From Serratia liquefaciens ATCC 27592 (GTDB lineage Bacteria > Pseudomonadota > Gammaproteobacteria > Enterobacterales > Enterobacteriaceae): a DNA stretch of 64,000 bases. Where the stretch lies: positions 2,852,001 to 2,916,000 of the forward strand of contig NC_021741.1 of assembly GCF_000422085.1 (NCBI RefSeq), given 5' to 3'. The first letter of the stretch is position 1. Each line of letters begins with the position of its first letter. Below are positions 54,308-64,000 of the stretch, one piece after another. Below the pieces are notes generated by a model. The model saw only the letters and a program-made list of their open reading frames with translations. It was not told the DNA's origin and did no database searches. The position numbers and the translations under genes were made by a program.

Positions 54308-54868
54308 ATGCACCATCTGATGTTAGACATAGAAACGCTGGACATAAAACCGAGCGCAGTGATCCTGGTGGTGGCCGCCGTGTTTTTCGATCCCCAAACC
54401 GGCCAGCTCGGTGCCGAATTTGAAAATGCCGTCAGCAGCCAAAAAGATCAGCCAGGCAGAACCATCAGCCTGGATACCGTCTCCTGGTGGGCCAAGCAGT
54501 CGGATGAAGCACGCAAGCTGGCGTTTGGCGGCACGGAGAGCCTCAAGCGCACGCTGACCAATTTGAGTCGCTTTATCCATATGAACAGCACTGACCAGGT
54601 TAAAGTCTGGGGCAATGGCAAGGAGTTCGACTGCACTATCCTCGAGCATGCCTTTCAGCAACTGGACATGCCCTGCCCGTGGAAGTTTTGGGACACACAG
54701 GACGTGCGTACGGTGATCACTCTGGCCGAATTGCTGGGCTTTAATCCGAAAAAAGAACGGGCATTCGAAGGCACACCGCATCGTGCGCTGGACGACGCCA
54801 AACATCAGGCCCGCTACGTGGCGGATACCATCTCCGCACTTTACTATCGCAAAGCCGCGTCGCTATGA
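54308..54868 (+). CDS. DEDDh 3'-5' exonuclease (Rv2179c-like)
   Basis: 186-residue nuclease of the Rv2179c-like exoribonuclease group. It has the Exo I motif LMLDIETLDIKPSAVI, a second Asp in GNGKEFDCTILEHAF, and Exo III HRALDDAKHQARYV, completing the DEDDh set. Similar proteins occur in phages and enteric genomes. Whether the substrate is RNA or DNA is unknown. It is a stand-alone gene after the ABC importer; GGGAG lies upstream. Confidence 0.85.
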   Translation: MHHLMLDIETLDIKPSAVILVVAAVFFDPQTGQLGAEFENAVSSQKDQPGRTISLDTVSWWAKQSDEARKLAFGGTESLKRTLTNLSRFIHMNSTDQVKVWGNGKEFDCTILEHAFQQLDMPCPWKFWDTQDVRTVITLAELLGFNPKKERAFEGTPHRALDDAKHQARYVADTISALYYRKAASL

Positions 54869-54977
54869 TTCCAGCAAGTTAGGCATGCCGAAGGTCGGCC
54901 GACGTTTTGCCCCTTTCCATTTATCGCCAGAGTCTCTACTCTAGCCCTCTTTGTCACTCGGATGTGCTGTTTTTGTT

Positions 54978-56171
54978 ATGCAAAAATTTCTGTTTCTGCT
55001 CCTTAGCCTGGTGCTGCTCGGCCCGCTGGGTATCGATCTTTATCTGCCGACTATCCCGGCCATCGCTCTTGGCCTTAACAGCAGTGAAGCGCTGATTCAG
55101 TCCACCATTTCACTGTTCATTTTGGTGCTGGGTCTTGGGCAGATTATCGCCGGGCCGCTGGTGGACAACTACGGCCGCAAACCCGTAGCGCTGGCCGGTA
55201 TCGTCATCTACATGATTGGTGCCGCCATGGCCGCGCTGGCCACCACACCGACGGTGTTCGTCGCTTCACGTTTGCTGCAGGGCGTAGCGGTCTGCTGTAC
55301 CGCCGTTGTGGCATTTAGCGGCGTGCGCGATCGGATGAACGGCGACGACGCGGCTCGCGCCTTCGGCTTCCTCAACGGCACGCTTAACATTATTCCCGCA
55401 CTGGCCCCGCTGCTGGGTGGGTTACTGGCGGAAGCCTTTGGCTGGCGCGCACCTTTCTGGTTCCTGGTGTGTTATGCCCTGGCCGTGCTGGTGTTGATCG
55501 CTCTGCGCCTGCCGGAAACCCGCCCGGCAGACACGGTGCGTGTTAAAGGTTTACCGGTACGCCAATATGCTCGCATCCTCAAAGATCGCCGTTTTCTGTC
55601 CTTCGCCGTGGTCAACTCCGGCGCGATGGGTATGGCATTGACCTACGTCTCGCTGGCACCCAACGTGCTGATGGGCACCGCCGGCCTCACGCCATTGCAA
55701 TTCTCTCTGGTGTTTGGTGCCAACGGTTTTTGGATCATGCTGGTGAGTTTCTTCGCCAACCGCATCATTCACAAGGTGGGACGCCCGGTGTGCCTGGCAA
55801 CCGGGGGAATTCTGATGGGTATCGGGTGCGTAGGCCTGCTGCTCGGGGTTACCTGGCTTTCCGGCTCGGCGCAAACTCATTGGCTGGCCTATATGCTGCC
55901 CGTCGCCAGCGCCTGCGCGGGCTTAGCCTTCGTGATGGGCCCGGCGACCAGTTATGCGCTCGAGCCCTACTCCAACGAGGCCGGTGTCGCTTCTGCACTG
56001 GTAGGTTTTGTGCAGATGGCCGGCGGCGCAGGCCTGGGTCTGTTGGCGATGGCGCTGCCGTTGCAGCCCAAGCTGTCGCTGGCGCTGGTGATGCTGGTAG
56101 GTTGCCTGCTGGCGCTGCACGCACGGCAGCGCAGCAAGCAAATCAAGGGGCAACTGAAGAAAATTGCCTGA
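54978..56171 (+). CDS. MFS drug-efflux transporter, Bcr/CflA type
   Basis: 397-residue 12-helix major facilitator. It has the DHA1 features of a first helix with LGPLGIDLYLPTIPAI, motif A-like GPLVDNYGRKPVAL between helices 2 and 3, and a central loop. The Bcr/CflA subgroup is suggested by DLYLPTIPAI and GPLVDNYGRKP. The start MQKFLFLLL is preferred over an upstream frame extension. The substrate is unpredictable. It is convergent with dadX, three bases apart. Confidence 0.88.
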   Translation: MQKFLFLLLSLVLLGPLGIDLYLPTIPAIALGLNSSEALIQSTISLFILVLGLGQIIAGPLVDNYGRKPVALAGIVIYMIGAAMAALATTPTVFVASRLLQGVAVCCTAVVAFSGVRDRMNGDDAARAFGFLNGTLNIIPALAPLLGGLLAEAFGWRAPFWFLVCYALAVLVLIALRLPETRPADTVRVKGLPVRQYARILKDRRFLSFAVVNSGAMGMALTYVSLAPNVLMGTAGLTPLQFSLVFGANGFWIMLVSFFANRIIHKVGRPVCLATGGILMGIGCVGLLLGVTWLSGSAQTHWLAYMLPVASACAGLAFVMGPATSYALEPYSNEAGVASALVGFVQMAGGAGLGLLAMALPLQPKLSLALVMLVGCLLALHARQRSKQIKGQLKKIA

Positions 56172-56174
56172 GGC

Positions 56175-57248
56175 TCAGGCCTCGGTAACGATAGGCACTC
56201 TGGCGGCCAACGCCGTCAGCAATTCATAGCCCAGCGTGCCTGCCGCAGCAGCGACATCGTCAACCGGCAGGCGCCGCCCCCATAACTCCACTTCAGCACC
56301 AATATTGGCATGCGGGCAAGGCGTCAGATCGACCGCCAGCATGTCCATCGACACCGTACCCAGCGTTCGCGTCAGCACGCCATCCACCCAGACCGGCGTG
56401 CCCGTTTGCGCATGGCGCGGGTAGCCGTCTGCATAGCCGCAGGCTACCACCCCGATGCGTTGTGCACCTTCGGCGCGATAACGCCAGCCATAGCCAACCT
56501 GATCGTTCTGTTTTAGCGTTTGAACACCAATAATTTCGCTGCTCAAGGTCATCGTAGGCTGCAGCCCGCTGTCAGCAATATCCTGCGATTGGCCGCTCGG
56601 CGAAGCGCCATAGAGAACTATGCCCGGCCGCACCCAACTGCAATGGGTTTCCGGATGCCACAAGGTGGCGGCAGAGTTGGCCAGACAGCGCGGCGCATTA
56701 ATGCCCGCCGCCGCTGTCTTAATGGTCGCCATCTGCGCTTCGACGCCCTGTGGACCATCGGCGGTGGCGAAATGGCTCATTAGCGTCAGGCTGGCAATAT
56801 TGCTTATCTGCTGAGCTTTCAGCCAAACGGCGTGCAACCGCTCAGGGGCAAAGCCCAGACGGTTCATGCCGCTGTTCACTTTCAGGTAAACATCCAGCGG
56901 TGCCGATAGTTTGGCTTCGGCTATCGCCGCCAGTTGCCAATCGCTGTGCACCGACGTCGTTAAACGGTAGCGATCCAGCAGGGCCAAATCCTGCGCTTTG
57001 AAAAAACCTTCCAACAGCAAGATCGGCCCTTGCCAACCTGACTCGCGCAGCATAATCGCTTCGGCGAGATCCAACAGGGCAAAACCATCCGTTTGCGCCA
57101 TGCTACGCCAAACATGTTTAATGCCATGACCATAAGCATTGGCCTTGACCACTGACCAGACTTTGGCACTTGGAGCACAACGACGGACCACTTGCAGGTT
57201 ATTTTCAAAGGCGCCAAGGTGCAGCGTGGCGGTAATCGGGCGAGGCAT
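56175..57248 (-). CDS. dadX: Catabolic alanine racemase DadX
   Basis: PLP-dependent interconversion of L- and D-alanine, feeding DadA. The 357 residues have the PLP-Lys in [15 protein letters not shown] and the catalytic Tyr region [31 protein letters not shown] precedes the ATG. It lies 73 bases after dadA; the two form the inducible alanine catabolic operon, as in E. coli. Confidence 0.96.
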   Translation of the reverse strand: MPRPITATLHLGAFENNLQVVRRCAPSAKVWSVVKANAYGHGIKHVWRSMAQTDGFALLDLAEAIMLRESGWQGPILLLEGFFKAQDLALLDRYRLTTSVHSDWQLAAIAEAKLSAPLDVYLKVNSGMNRLGFAPERLHAVWLKAQQISNIASLTLMSHFATADGPQGVEAQMATIKTAAAGINAPRCLANSAATLWHPETHCSWVRPGIVLYGASPSGQSQDIADSGLQPTMTLSSEIIGVQTLKQNDQVGYGWRYRAEGAQRIGVVACGYADGYPRHAQTGTPVWVDGVLTRTLGTVSMDMLAVDLTPCPHANIGAEVELWGRRLPVDDVAAAAGTLGYELLTALAARVPIVTEA

Positions 57249-57321
57249 GGGAACTCCTACGGGCCTGCGAATGCGGTCACGAACCTACGTCCGCGACCGC
57301 AACATTGTCTAATTAAGGTTT

Positions 57322-58626
57322 TTAACGCGCGTGATGCACATCATTCAAGGGCGCAGTGTAAGCGCTGCGAAATCCGGCGCTGTAGCGCGCTACCGCCAGG
57401 TCATCTGACGGAATAGCCGGCGTGATGCCGGAAATCAGATCGGAAAGCAGCTGGCCAGAACCACAGGCCATTGTCCACCCCAGCGTGCCATGCCCGGTAT
57501 TCAGGAACAGGTTTTTCAGCGAAGTCTTACCGACAATCGGCGTACCGTCCGGCGTCATCGGACGCAAACCGGTCCAGAAAGTAGCTTCCTCCACCCGCCC
57601 ACCGTTAGGGTAAAGATCGCGTACCACCATCTCTAGCGTCTCGCGGCGTTTTTGTTCGAGCTGGGTATTAAAACCGACAATTTCCGCCATGCCACCGACG
57701 CGAATACGCTGGTCGAAACGGGTGATGGCGATTTTGTAAGTTTCATCCAAAACGGTCGAGAATGGTGCCGCGGCCTCATCCGTAATGGGAATGGTCAGTG
57801 AGTAGCCTTTCAACGGATACACAGGGATCGAGACCAGATCGCGCAGCAGCGCGGTGGAATACGAACCAAAGGCCACCACGTAGCTGTCGGCCTTGAAGAT
57901 CTCCCCGCCACATTGCACGCCGCTGATTTTATCCCCTTCCACCAGCAGGCGATCGACGCTGCGGTTATACAGGAAAGTCACGCCCGCTTGCTGGGCCAGC
58001 TTGGCCAACTGCTGGGTGAAGAGTTGGCAATCGCCGGTTTCATCGTTTGGCAGTTGCAGACCGCCGGTCAGCTTATGCGCCACCTGCGCCAGCGCAGGTT
58101 CGACGGTGGCCAGTTGACTAGCTTCCAACAGTTTGTAAGGCACGCCGGCGTCTTCCAGCACCGCGATGTCCTTGGCGGCGCTTTCAAACTGTTGCTGGGT
58201 GCGAAACAGCTGCAGCGTGCCGCCCTGACGGCCTTCGTACTGAATGCCGGTTTCCTGGCGCAACGCTTTGATGCAATCGCGGCTGTATTCCGCCAACCGC
58301 ACCATGCGACCTTTGTTGGTCATGTAGTGTTCGGTGTTGCAGTTTTTCAGCATCTGCCACATCCAGCTCAGCTGGAAACGGCTGCCGTCCAAACGAACCG
58401 CCAGCGGCGCATGGCGCTGGAACATCCATTTGATTGCCTTCAACGGTACGCCAGGCGCAGCCCACGGCGCCGCATAGCCCGGTGAGATTTGCCCGGCGTT
58501 TGCCGCGCTGGTTTCCATGGCCGGACCAGGCTGACGATCGATTACCGTCACCTCATGCCCCGCCTTCGCCAAATACCAGGCACTGGCAACGCCCACCACC
58601 CCACTACCTAAAATTACCACTCGCAT
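57322..58626 (-). CDS. dadA: D-amino acid dehydrogenase small subunit DadA
   Basis: FAD enzyme oxidising D-alanine to pyruvate at the inner membrane. The 434-residue protein begins [32 protein letters not shown] (dinucleotide-binding fold) and ends with [16 protein letters not shown] and [14 protein letters not shown], both typical of DadA. A CRP site lies about 95 bases upstream. First gene of dadAX, divergent from ycgB. Confidence 0.97.
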   Translation of the reverse strand: MRVVILGSGVVGVASAWYLAKAGHEVTVIDRQPGPAMETSAANAGQISPGYAAPWAAPGVPLKAIKWMFQRHAPLAVRLDGSRFQLSWMWQMLKNCNTEHYMTNKGRMVRLAEYSRDCIKALRQETGIQYEGRQGGTLQLFRTQQQFESAAKDIAVLEDAGVPYKLLEASQLATVEPALAQVAHKLTGGLQLPNDETGDCQLFTQQLAKLAQQAGVTFLYNRSVDRLLVEGDKISGVQCGGEIFKADSYVVAFGSYSTALLRDLVSIPVYPLKGYSLTIPITDEAAAPFSTVLDETYKIAITRFDQRIRVGGMAEIVGFNTQLEQKRRETLEMVVRDLYPNGGRVEEATFWTGLRPMTPDGTPIVGKTSLKNLFLNTGHGTLGWTMACGSGQLLSDLISGITPAIPSDDLAVARYSAGFRSAYTAPLNDVHHAR

Positions 58627-59164
58627 CGCTGACTCCAGCTCAAGGCTTCACAAAGCATAATCTTCTGCTCACAGGAAATTAACTCAGTGGAAAAATCCGT
58701 CCAACATCTTCATCATCAAACGTGACAACATTCACAATTAATTTATCGTTCATGGCCGGTTCTTTTGCAATAGCTACCTATAAATAGCGATAAGATGTTG
58801 TCAAAGGCAGATTTAAGAGCGAAACGGCCCCTATTATGCTGTCATTGACAGCATTGAGAGCACTAAGAAAAGCTACGACGCGCAACAAGGTTTTAACAGA
58901 ACATAAAAATGAAACAGGCCCACTGAAACAGAATAATAAACCACTAAAAAGCCATTTCATCGAGATAACATTTCATACGCATCCGCAGCCGCTTCAGCAG
59001 AAAAAACTCGCCCTAAAATGCCCCAGTCGCTTCCTGAGGCGGGAAGGCGACGTCAGATCGTTGAATTTTTAAGCTTTATATCATTATTACCTCTGCCCAG
59101 ATTGAGCTACGATTGATCTAGGGTCTGCCGTTCGAGCAAGGTCCGTAATAACGAGGGTGCGCTG
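58627..59164. other. dadA-ycgB divergent control region
   Basis: A 538-base regulatory gap with a CRP site (58721-58736). AT-rich tracts toward ycgB suggest further regulators such as Lrp, known to control dadAX in E. coli. The forward frame 58836-59072 lacks a ribosome site and is not called. Confidence 0.55.
58721..58736. promoter_or_regulatory. CRP binding site upstream of dadAX
   Basis: CGTGACAACATTCACA matches TGTGA-N6-TCACA at nine of ten positions, flanked by AAA and ATT as in the extended consensus. It lies 95 bases before the dadA ATG. cAMP-CRP activation of dadAX is established in E. coli. Confidence 0.75.
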
Positions 59165-60700
59165 ATGACTACTTCAACACATGAAAAGGTCAAGGAAGAT
59201 AAACGTCTGAGCGATGGACCGGACTGGACGTTCGAGCTGCTGCAGGTGTATCTGGAGCACATCGATCGCGTAGCCAAACATTACAAGCTCGATACCTACC
59301 CGCATCAGATCGAGGTGATTACCTCAGAACAGATGATGGACGCCTATTCGAGCGTCGGCATGCCGATTAACTATACCCATTGGTCATTCGGTAAAAAATT
59401 CATTGAGACCGAGCAGCGCTACAAACATGGGCAGCAGGGGCTGGCCTATGAAATCGTCATCAACTCCAACCCTTGCATCGCCTACCTGATGGAAGAAAAT
59501 ACCATCACCATGCAAGCGCTGGTCATGGCGCACGCCTGCTACGGCCACAACTCGTTTTTCAAAAATAATTACCTGTTCCGCAGTTGGACCGACGCCAGTT
59601 CGATCGTCGATTATCTGTTGTTCGCCCGCCACTACATCAGTCAGTGCGAAGAACGCTACGGCGTTGAAGAAGTGGAGAAGCTGCTCGATTCCTGCCACGC
59701 GCTGATGAACTACGGCGTGGACCGCTATAAACGTCCGCAGAAGATCTCCCTGGTCGAAGAAAAAGCCCGCCAGAAGAGCCGCGAAGAGTACCTGCAGAGT
59801 CAGGTCAATACGCTGTGGAAGACCCTGCCGCGGGTAGAACGCGAAGAGGCGCCTGAACAAGCGCGTCGCTATCCAAGCGAGCCGCAGGAGAACATCCTCT
59901 ACTTTATGGAGAAAAATGCGCCGCTGCTGGAACCCTGGCAGCGTGAGGTGCTGCGCATCGTGCGCAAAGTGAGCCAGTATTTTTATCCGCAAAAACAAAC
60001 GCAGGTGATGAACGAAGGCTGGGCGACATTCTGGCACTACACCATCCTCAACCATCTTTACGATGAAGGCCGGGTGACCGAACGCTTTATGCTGGAGTTT
60101 TTGCACAGCCACACCAACGTGGTGTACCAGCCGCCTTACAATAGTCCTTATTACAACGGGATTAACCCTTACGCGCTGGGCTTTGCCATGTTCCAGGACA
60201 TCAAGCGCATCTGTCAGTCGCCGACCGAAGAAGATCGCTACTGGTTCCCGGACATTGCCGGTAAAGACTGGCTGGAAACGCTGCACTTCGCCATGCGTGA
60301 TTTTAAGGACGAAAGTTTTATCAGCCAGTTCCTGTCCCCGAAAATCATGCGTGACTTCCGGCTGTTCACCGTGCTCGATGATGATCGCAATAACTACCTG
60401 GAGATTGCGGCGATCCATAATGAGGCGGGCTATCGGGCGATCCGTCAGGAGCTGTCGGCGCAATATAACCTGAGCGACCACGAGCCGAACATTCAGATCT
60501 GGAATGTGGATTTGCGCGGCGATCGCTCATTGACGTTGCGTTATATTCCACAAGACCGGGCGCCGCTGGACAAAAGTCGGCGTGAGGTGATGAAACACCT
60601 GCACCGCCTGTGGGGCTTCGACATTATTCTGGAACAGCTCAACGAGGATGGCAGCGTCGAGCTGCTGGAACGTTGTCCGCCGCGGCCGACTCCGCTGTAG
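59165..60700 (+). CDS. ycgB: SpoVR family protein YcgB
   Basis: 511-residue cytoplasmic protein of the SpoVR family, named for a Bacillus cortex-formation gene; its biochemical role is unknown. Conserved stretches include DGPDWTFELLQVYLEHIDRV, MAHACYGHNSFFKNNYLF and NEGWATFWHYTILNHLYDEG, with His/Glu residues resembling a metal site. In enterics it is stress and stationary-phase controlled. Ends at a strong terminator. Confidence 0.95.
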   Translation: MTTSTHEKVKEDKRLSDGPDWTFELLQVYLEHIDRVAKHYKLDTYPHQIEVITSEQMMDAYSSVGMPINYTHWSFGKKFIETEQRYKHGQQGLAYEIVINSNPCIAYLMEENTITMQALVMAHACYGHNSFFKNNYLFRSWTDASSIVDYLLFARHYISQCEERYGVEEVEKLLDSCHALMNYGVDRYKRPQKISLVEEKARQKSREEYLQSQVNTLWKTLPRVEREEAPEQARRYPSEPQENILYFMEKNAPLLEPWQREVLRIVRKVSQYFYPQKQTQVMNEGWATFWHYTILNHLYDEGRVTERFMLEFLHSHTNVVYQPPYNSPYYNGINPYALGFAMFQDIKRICQSPTEEDRYWFPDIAGKDWLETLHFAMRDFKDESFISQFLSPKIMRDFRLFTVLDDDRNNYLEIAAIHNEAGYRAIRQELSAQYNLSDHEPNIQIWNVDLRGDRSLTLRYIPQDRAPLDKSRREVMKHLHRLWGFDIILEQLNEDGSVELLERCPPRPTPL

Positions 60701-60716
60701 GATTAGTGATCATGAC

Positions 60717-60742
60717 AAAGGGGCGCCACTGGCGCCCCTTTT
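60717..60742. terminator. Bidirectional terminator between ycgB and fadR
   Basis: Eleven-base perfect arms AAAGGGGCGCC and GGCGCCCCTTT with a three-base loop between convergent genes. Confidence 0.9.
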
Positions 60743-60762
60743 GCGTAATGCGAGATGTGAAA

Positions 60763-61482
60763 CTAACGGCGGGCTTCGGTCAGATCGCTCGGCATGGTGC
60801 CTTGCATGCTCTGCCAGATGGCCCCGCTGTCTTTACCGTAGTTACGCACGCAATCCATCACCTGATCGTACGACTTCTCATGGCACAGCGTCGACAGCTT
60901 GCTGTAGAAAGTCAGCGCCAGCTTGCGGGACTCCGGATTTGAGAAATAGTAACGACCGACACGGGTGTACAGGCCTTTGAGGCCGTTGAAGATCAGACCG
61001 TAAATCGGGTTGCCGGAAGCGAATGCGAGACCGCGGAAAATTTCGTAGTCTAACAGGTTGAAAGCGTCCGCCTGATCTTCCACTTGAGTCGCTTTCGCCA
61101 AGACTTCCTGAGCAGCCTCAGGATGATTACGCACCGCTGCGCGAATAAAGATCGCGGCAATATTGGTACGAACCGACAGCAAGTTGTCGATCAACTGTGG
61201 AACACTTTTGTGATCGAGGCGTGCCACCGTCTCAAGAATATTGAGGCCGGATGTTTCCCAGAAATTATTTACTTTGGTCGGTTTGCCATGCTGAATGGTC
61301 AGCCAGCCATCACGGGCCAGGCGTTGTAAAACTTCGCGTAACGTGGTGCGCGTAACACCAATCAATTCTGAAAGCTCACGCTCCGCGGGCAAAATAGAGC
61401 CAGGAGGGAAGCGATTATTCCAGATACTCTCGATAATGTATTCTTCCGCGAAACCGGCAGGACTCTGCGCCTTTATGACCAT
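60763..61482 (-). CDS. fadR: Fatty acid metabolism regulator FadR
   Basis: GntR-family regulator that represses fatty acid degradation and activates fabA/fabB, released by long-chain acyl-CoA. The 239-residue product has an N-terminal winged helix ([36 protein letters not shown]) and a C-terminal helical acyl-CoA domain. Length equals E. coli FadR. Divergent from nhaB, as in E. coli. Confidence 0.97.
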   Translation of the reverse strand: MVIKAQSPAGFAEEYIIESIWNNRFPPGSILPAERELSELIGVTRTTLREVLQRLARDGWLTIQHGKPTKVNNFWETSGLNILETVARLDHKSVPQLIDNLLSVRTNIAAIFIRAAVRNHPEAAQEVLAKATQVEDQADAFNLLDYEIFRGLAFASGNPIYGLIFNGLKGLYTRVGRYYFSNPESRKLALTFYSKLSTLCHEKSYDQVMDCVRNYGKDSGAIWQSMQGTMPSDLTEARR

Positions 61483-61725
61483 GTGTTTGACGTTCCGTAG
61501 CGACGATAATCAGTAATAGTAGTCGGCTGATCATACCAGATCGCCTTGGCATGACATAGCGTGAGCGAAAAACATTAAACGAAAGTGTGCATAAAGTGGC
61601 AAAAAACGTGCAAAAACACCGCGTCAGAGAAATTTCACGTCGTAAAGCAAGCCCGTATTGCTTCTGCCCCTGCGGCATTGTTAGGGTAATATGTGACAAC
61701 TTATTTTCAGGACGTGTAACGCATA

Positions 61726-63297
61726 ATGGAAACGACTTTACGCAGTGCCCTGGTGAAAAACTTCCTCGGGCAATCACCTGACTGGTACAAACTGGCCATC
61801 CTCATCTTCTTGTTGGTCAATCCGCTGGTTTTCTTCCTGGTCGATCCCTTCATCGCGGGTTGGCTACTGGTCATCGAATTTATCTTCACGCTGGCGATGG
61901 CGCTGAAGTGCTATCCCCTGCTGCCGGGCGGCCTGCTGGCCATTGAGGCGGTATTGATCGGCATGACCAGCCCCGATCGGGTGGGCGAAGAGATTGCCCA
62001 TAATCTGGAAGTCCTGCTGTTGCTGATCTTTATGGTGGCCGGCATCTACTTTATGAAGCAGCTACTGCTGTTCGTCTTCACCAAGCTGCTGCTCAATATT
62101 CGCTCTAAAATACTGCTGTCTTTAGCCTTCTGTTTTGCGGCAGCATTTTTGTCCGCCTTCCTCGATGCGCTGACGGTGGTTGCGGTAGTCATCAGCGTCG
62201 CAACCGGTTTTTATTCGATTTACCACAACGTGGTGTCGAACCCTTCCGGCGGCGCTGCCGACGTCAACGACGACAGCAACCTGGTAAGCGACGATAACAA
62301 ACAGACGCTGGAGCAGTTCCGCGCCTTTTTGCGCAGTCTGCTGATGCATGCTGGTGTCGGTACCGCGCTGGGCGGTGTGATGACCATGGTGGGCGAACCG
62401 CAGAACCTGATTATCGCCAAAAGCGCCGACTGGGGCTTTGTCGACTTCTTCCTGCGCATGGCGCCCGTCACTTTACCGGTATTGATCTGTGGTCTGCTGG
62501 TCTGCCTGCTGCTTGAGCGCTTCGGCGTCTTCGGCTACGGAGCAAAACTCCCGGAGCGGGTGCGCGAAGTGCTGACAGAGTTTGACCGCCAGGCGACTGC
62601 CGGGCGCAGTAAGCAAGAGCAGGTCAAATTAGTGGTTCAGGCACTTATCGGCGTTTGGCTGATTGTCGCCCTGGCCTTCCATCTGGCGGAGGTTGGCCTG
62701 ATTGGCCTGTCGGTGATTATCCTCGCCACTTCCCTGTGTGGCGTAACCGATGAGCACGCCATCGGCAAAGCCTTCCAGGAGGCCTTGCCCTTCACCGCCC
62801 TGCTGACGGTATTTTTCACCGTGGTGGCGGTGATCATTGAGCAACACCTGTTTACCCCGGTAATTCAATTCGTTTTGCAGGCGGAACCCTCTTCCCAACT
62901 TTCGTTGTTTTATCTGTTCAATGGCTTGCTGTCTTCAGTATCCGACAATGTGTTCGTCGGTACGGTTTACATTAATGAAGCGCGCGCCGCATTTGAAAAT
63001 GGCGCCATTTCCCTGAAGCAGTTTGAAATGTTAGCGGTCGCCATTAATACCGGGACCAATTTGCCGTCGGTCGCCACGCCGAATGGCCAGGCCGCCTTCC
63101 TGTTCTTGCTGACCTCCGCACTGGCCCCCCTGGTACGTTTATCCTATGGGCGAATGGTATGGATGGCATTGCCTTATACTGTGGTATTAACCCTGGTTGG
63201 TCTGTTGTGCGTACAGTTCACCCTGGCGCCCGTGACCGACCTGCTGACCCAGTGGCATTGGCTGACGCTGCCGTCGCTCGAAGCCGCTGCACACTAA
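61726..63297 (+). CDS. nhaB: Na+/H+ antiporter NhaB
   Basis: Inner-membrane sodium/proton antiporter for alkaline and salt stress. The 523-residue protein has about 12 membrane segments. NhaB hallmarks are [14 protein letters not shown] at the start, [31 protein letters not shown] and the Asn/Asp-rich [14 protein letters not shown]. Length is close to the E. coli protein. Followed by dsbB on the same strand after about 120 bases, as in E. coli. Confidence 0.97.
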   Translation: METTLRSALVKNFLGQSPDWYKLAILIFLLVNPLVFFLVDPFIAGWLLVIEFIFTLAMALKCYPLLPGGLLAIEAVLIGMTSPDRVGEEIAHNLEVLLLLIFMVAGIYFMKQLLLFVFTKLLLNIRSKILLSLAFCFAAAFLSAFLDALTVVAVVISVATGFYSIYHNVVSNPSGGAADVNDDSNLVSDDNKQTLEQFRAFLRSLLMHAGVGTALGGVMTMVGEPQNLIIAKSADWGFVDFFLRMAPVTLPVLICGLLVCLLLERFGVFGYGAKLPERVREVLTEFDRQATAGRSKQEQVKLVVQALIGVWLIVALAFHLAEVGLIGLSVIILATSLCGVTDEHAIGKAFQEALPFTALLTVFFTVVAVIIEQHLFTPVIQFVLQAEPSSQLSLFYLFNGLLSSVSDNVFVGTVYINEARAAFENGAISLKQFEMLAVAINTGTNLPSVATPNGQAAFLFLLTSALAPLVRLSYGRMVWMALPYTVVLTLVGLLCVQFTLAPVTDLLTQWHWLTLPSLEAAAH

Positions 63298-63421
63298 CCC
63301 TGTAAACCCGCCCCGCTGTCAGCGACTATTTTTGTGCTGAATCCGGCTCAGGTGGCTGGCAGCGGGGTTGAATTGGTTTACACTGCCAGTTCAATTGCTT
63401 ACTGCATGGAAGAATAAATAT

Positions 63422-63952
63422 ATGTTGCAATTCTTTAACCGCTGCTCACAGGGGCGCGGTGCTTGGCTGTTGATGGCCCTGACTGCGCTGGCGCTGGAAT
63501 TAGTCGCACTCTACTTTCAGCATGTAATGCTGCTGCAACCCTGTGTCATGTGCATTTACGAACGTTGCGCGCTGTTTGGTATTCTCGGTGCCTCGCTGCT
63601 GGGTGCCATTGCGCCGAAAACGCCGCTGCGTTATGCCGCTATTCTGCTGTGGATTTACAGTGCCTGGGAAGGCCTGCAGCTGGCGTGGAAACACACCATG
63701 ATCCAACTGCACCCTTCGCCGTTTAATACCTGCGATTTCTTCGTCAGCTTCCCGTCCTGGCTGCCGCTGGACAAATGGCTGCCTGCGGTGTTCCACGCAT
63801 CAGGCGACTGTTCGGTACGCCAATGGGAATTTTTGACGCTGGAAATGCCGCAGTGGCTGGTTGGCATCTTTGCAGCTTATTTGTTGATTGCTATCGTTGT
63901 GCTGCTGGCACAATTTGTCCGCCCACGCCGCCGCGATCTGTTTGGCCGCTGA
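63422..63952 (+). CDS. dsbB: Disulfide bond formation protein DsbB
   Basis: Quinone reductase that reoxidises DsbA. The 176 residues have four transmembrane helices, the first periplasmic pair Cys41/Cys44 in [10 protein letters not shown], and the second pair in FNTCDFF and GDCSVR. Length equals E. coli DsbB. The ATG 18 codons inside the open frame is chosen because [15 protein letters not shown] is the family start. Confidence 0.96.
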   Translation: MLQFFNRCSQGRGAWLLMALTALALELVALYFQHVMLLQPCVMCIYERCALFGILGASLLGAIAPKTPLRYAAILLWIYSAWEGLQLAWKHTMIQLHPSPFNTCDFFVSFPSWLPLDKWLPAVFHASGDCSVRQWEFLTLEMPQWLVGIFAAYLLIAIVVLLAQFVRPRRRDLFGR

Positions 63953-63965
63953 GCATGACAGCATG

Positions 63966-63993
63966 AAAAACGGCGCCTCAGGGCGCCGTTTTT
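63966..63993 (+). terminator. dsbB intrinsic terminator
   Basis: AAAAACGGCGCC and GGCGCCGTTTTT arms with a four-base loop, 13 bases after dsbB, near the end of the window. Confidence 0.9.
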
Positions 63994-64000
63994 CATCGAG

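Noticed and set aside
58836..59072. Plus-strand 78-codon frame upstream of ycgB
   Set aside because: No ribosome site; lies in AT-rich regulatory DNA.

Overview
The window reads as an ordinary stretch of chromosome from an enteric bacterium of the Serratia type (Yersiniaceae). Gene order follows the Escherichia coli map in several blocks: opp-ychE-adhE-tdk-hns, galU-rssB-rssA-ychJ-purU-tRNA-Tyr, xthA-nudG-ynjH-topB-selD-ydjA-sppA-ansA-pncA, yeaC-msrB-gapA-yeaD-mipA-yeaG-yeaH, and dadX-dadA-ycgB-fadR-nhaB-dsbB. Features absent from E. coli at these places point to Serratia: two tandem oppA genes, a 447-residue Ugd with a UDP-uronate epimerase beside galU, selU inside the selD-topB operon, a secreted GH18 chitinase, and a FoxA-like siderophore receptor. 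The genus is inferred from gene content and recalled protein similarity, not from a search. No prophage, transposase, CRISPR array or rRNA operon was seen.

Layout. 1-7.4 kb: oligopeptide importer oppABCDF on the minus strand with a duplicated oppA. 8-13.8 kb: ychE, adhE, tdk and hns. 14-17.3 kb: the UDP-sugar genes galU, ugd and an epimerase (UDP-glucose to UDP-glucuronate to UDP-galacturonate). 17.5-21.1 kb: the RpoS adaptor rssB, rssA, ychJ and purU. 21.1-21.8 kb: two tRNA-Tyr genes with a stringent-type promoter and a degenerate third 3' end interrupted by hairpins. 21.8-32.6 kb: DNA repair, selenium and amide/NAD metabolism genes, including the overlapping operon selD-selU-topB-ynjH. 32.7-34.2 kb: chitinase. 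34.2-42 kb: msrB, gapA, yeaD, mipA and the stress operon yeaGH behind a clear sigma-54 promoter.

42-54.3 kb is the accessory part and holds the most interesting signals. It has several very small membrane-protein genes missed by a 60-residue cutoff, including a GhoT/OrtT-type toxin and YqaE. It also has a Fur-box-controlled FoxA-like receptor and, on the same strand upstream, a recognisable RyhB small RNA under its own Fur box. Last comes a Zur-box-preceded ABC importer (two ATPases, a lipoprotein binding protein, and a single polypeptide fusing both permeases), proposed here as a zinc or zinc-chelate importer. 54.3-64 kb returns to core genes: an exonuclease, an MFS exporter, dadXA with a CRP site, ycgB, fadR, nhaB and dsbB.

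Metal homeostasis is the theme of the accessory region: Fur-type control of iron uptake and RyhB, next to a Zur-type site controlling an unusual importer. All identifications come from reading the sequence and from remembered family features. Functions of the ABC importer and of the small proteins other than OrtT and YqaE remain inference.
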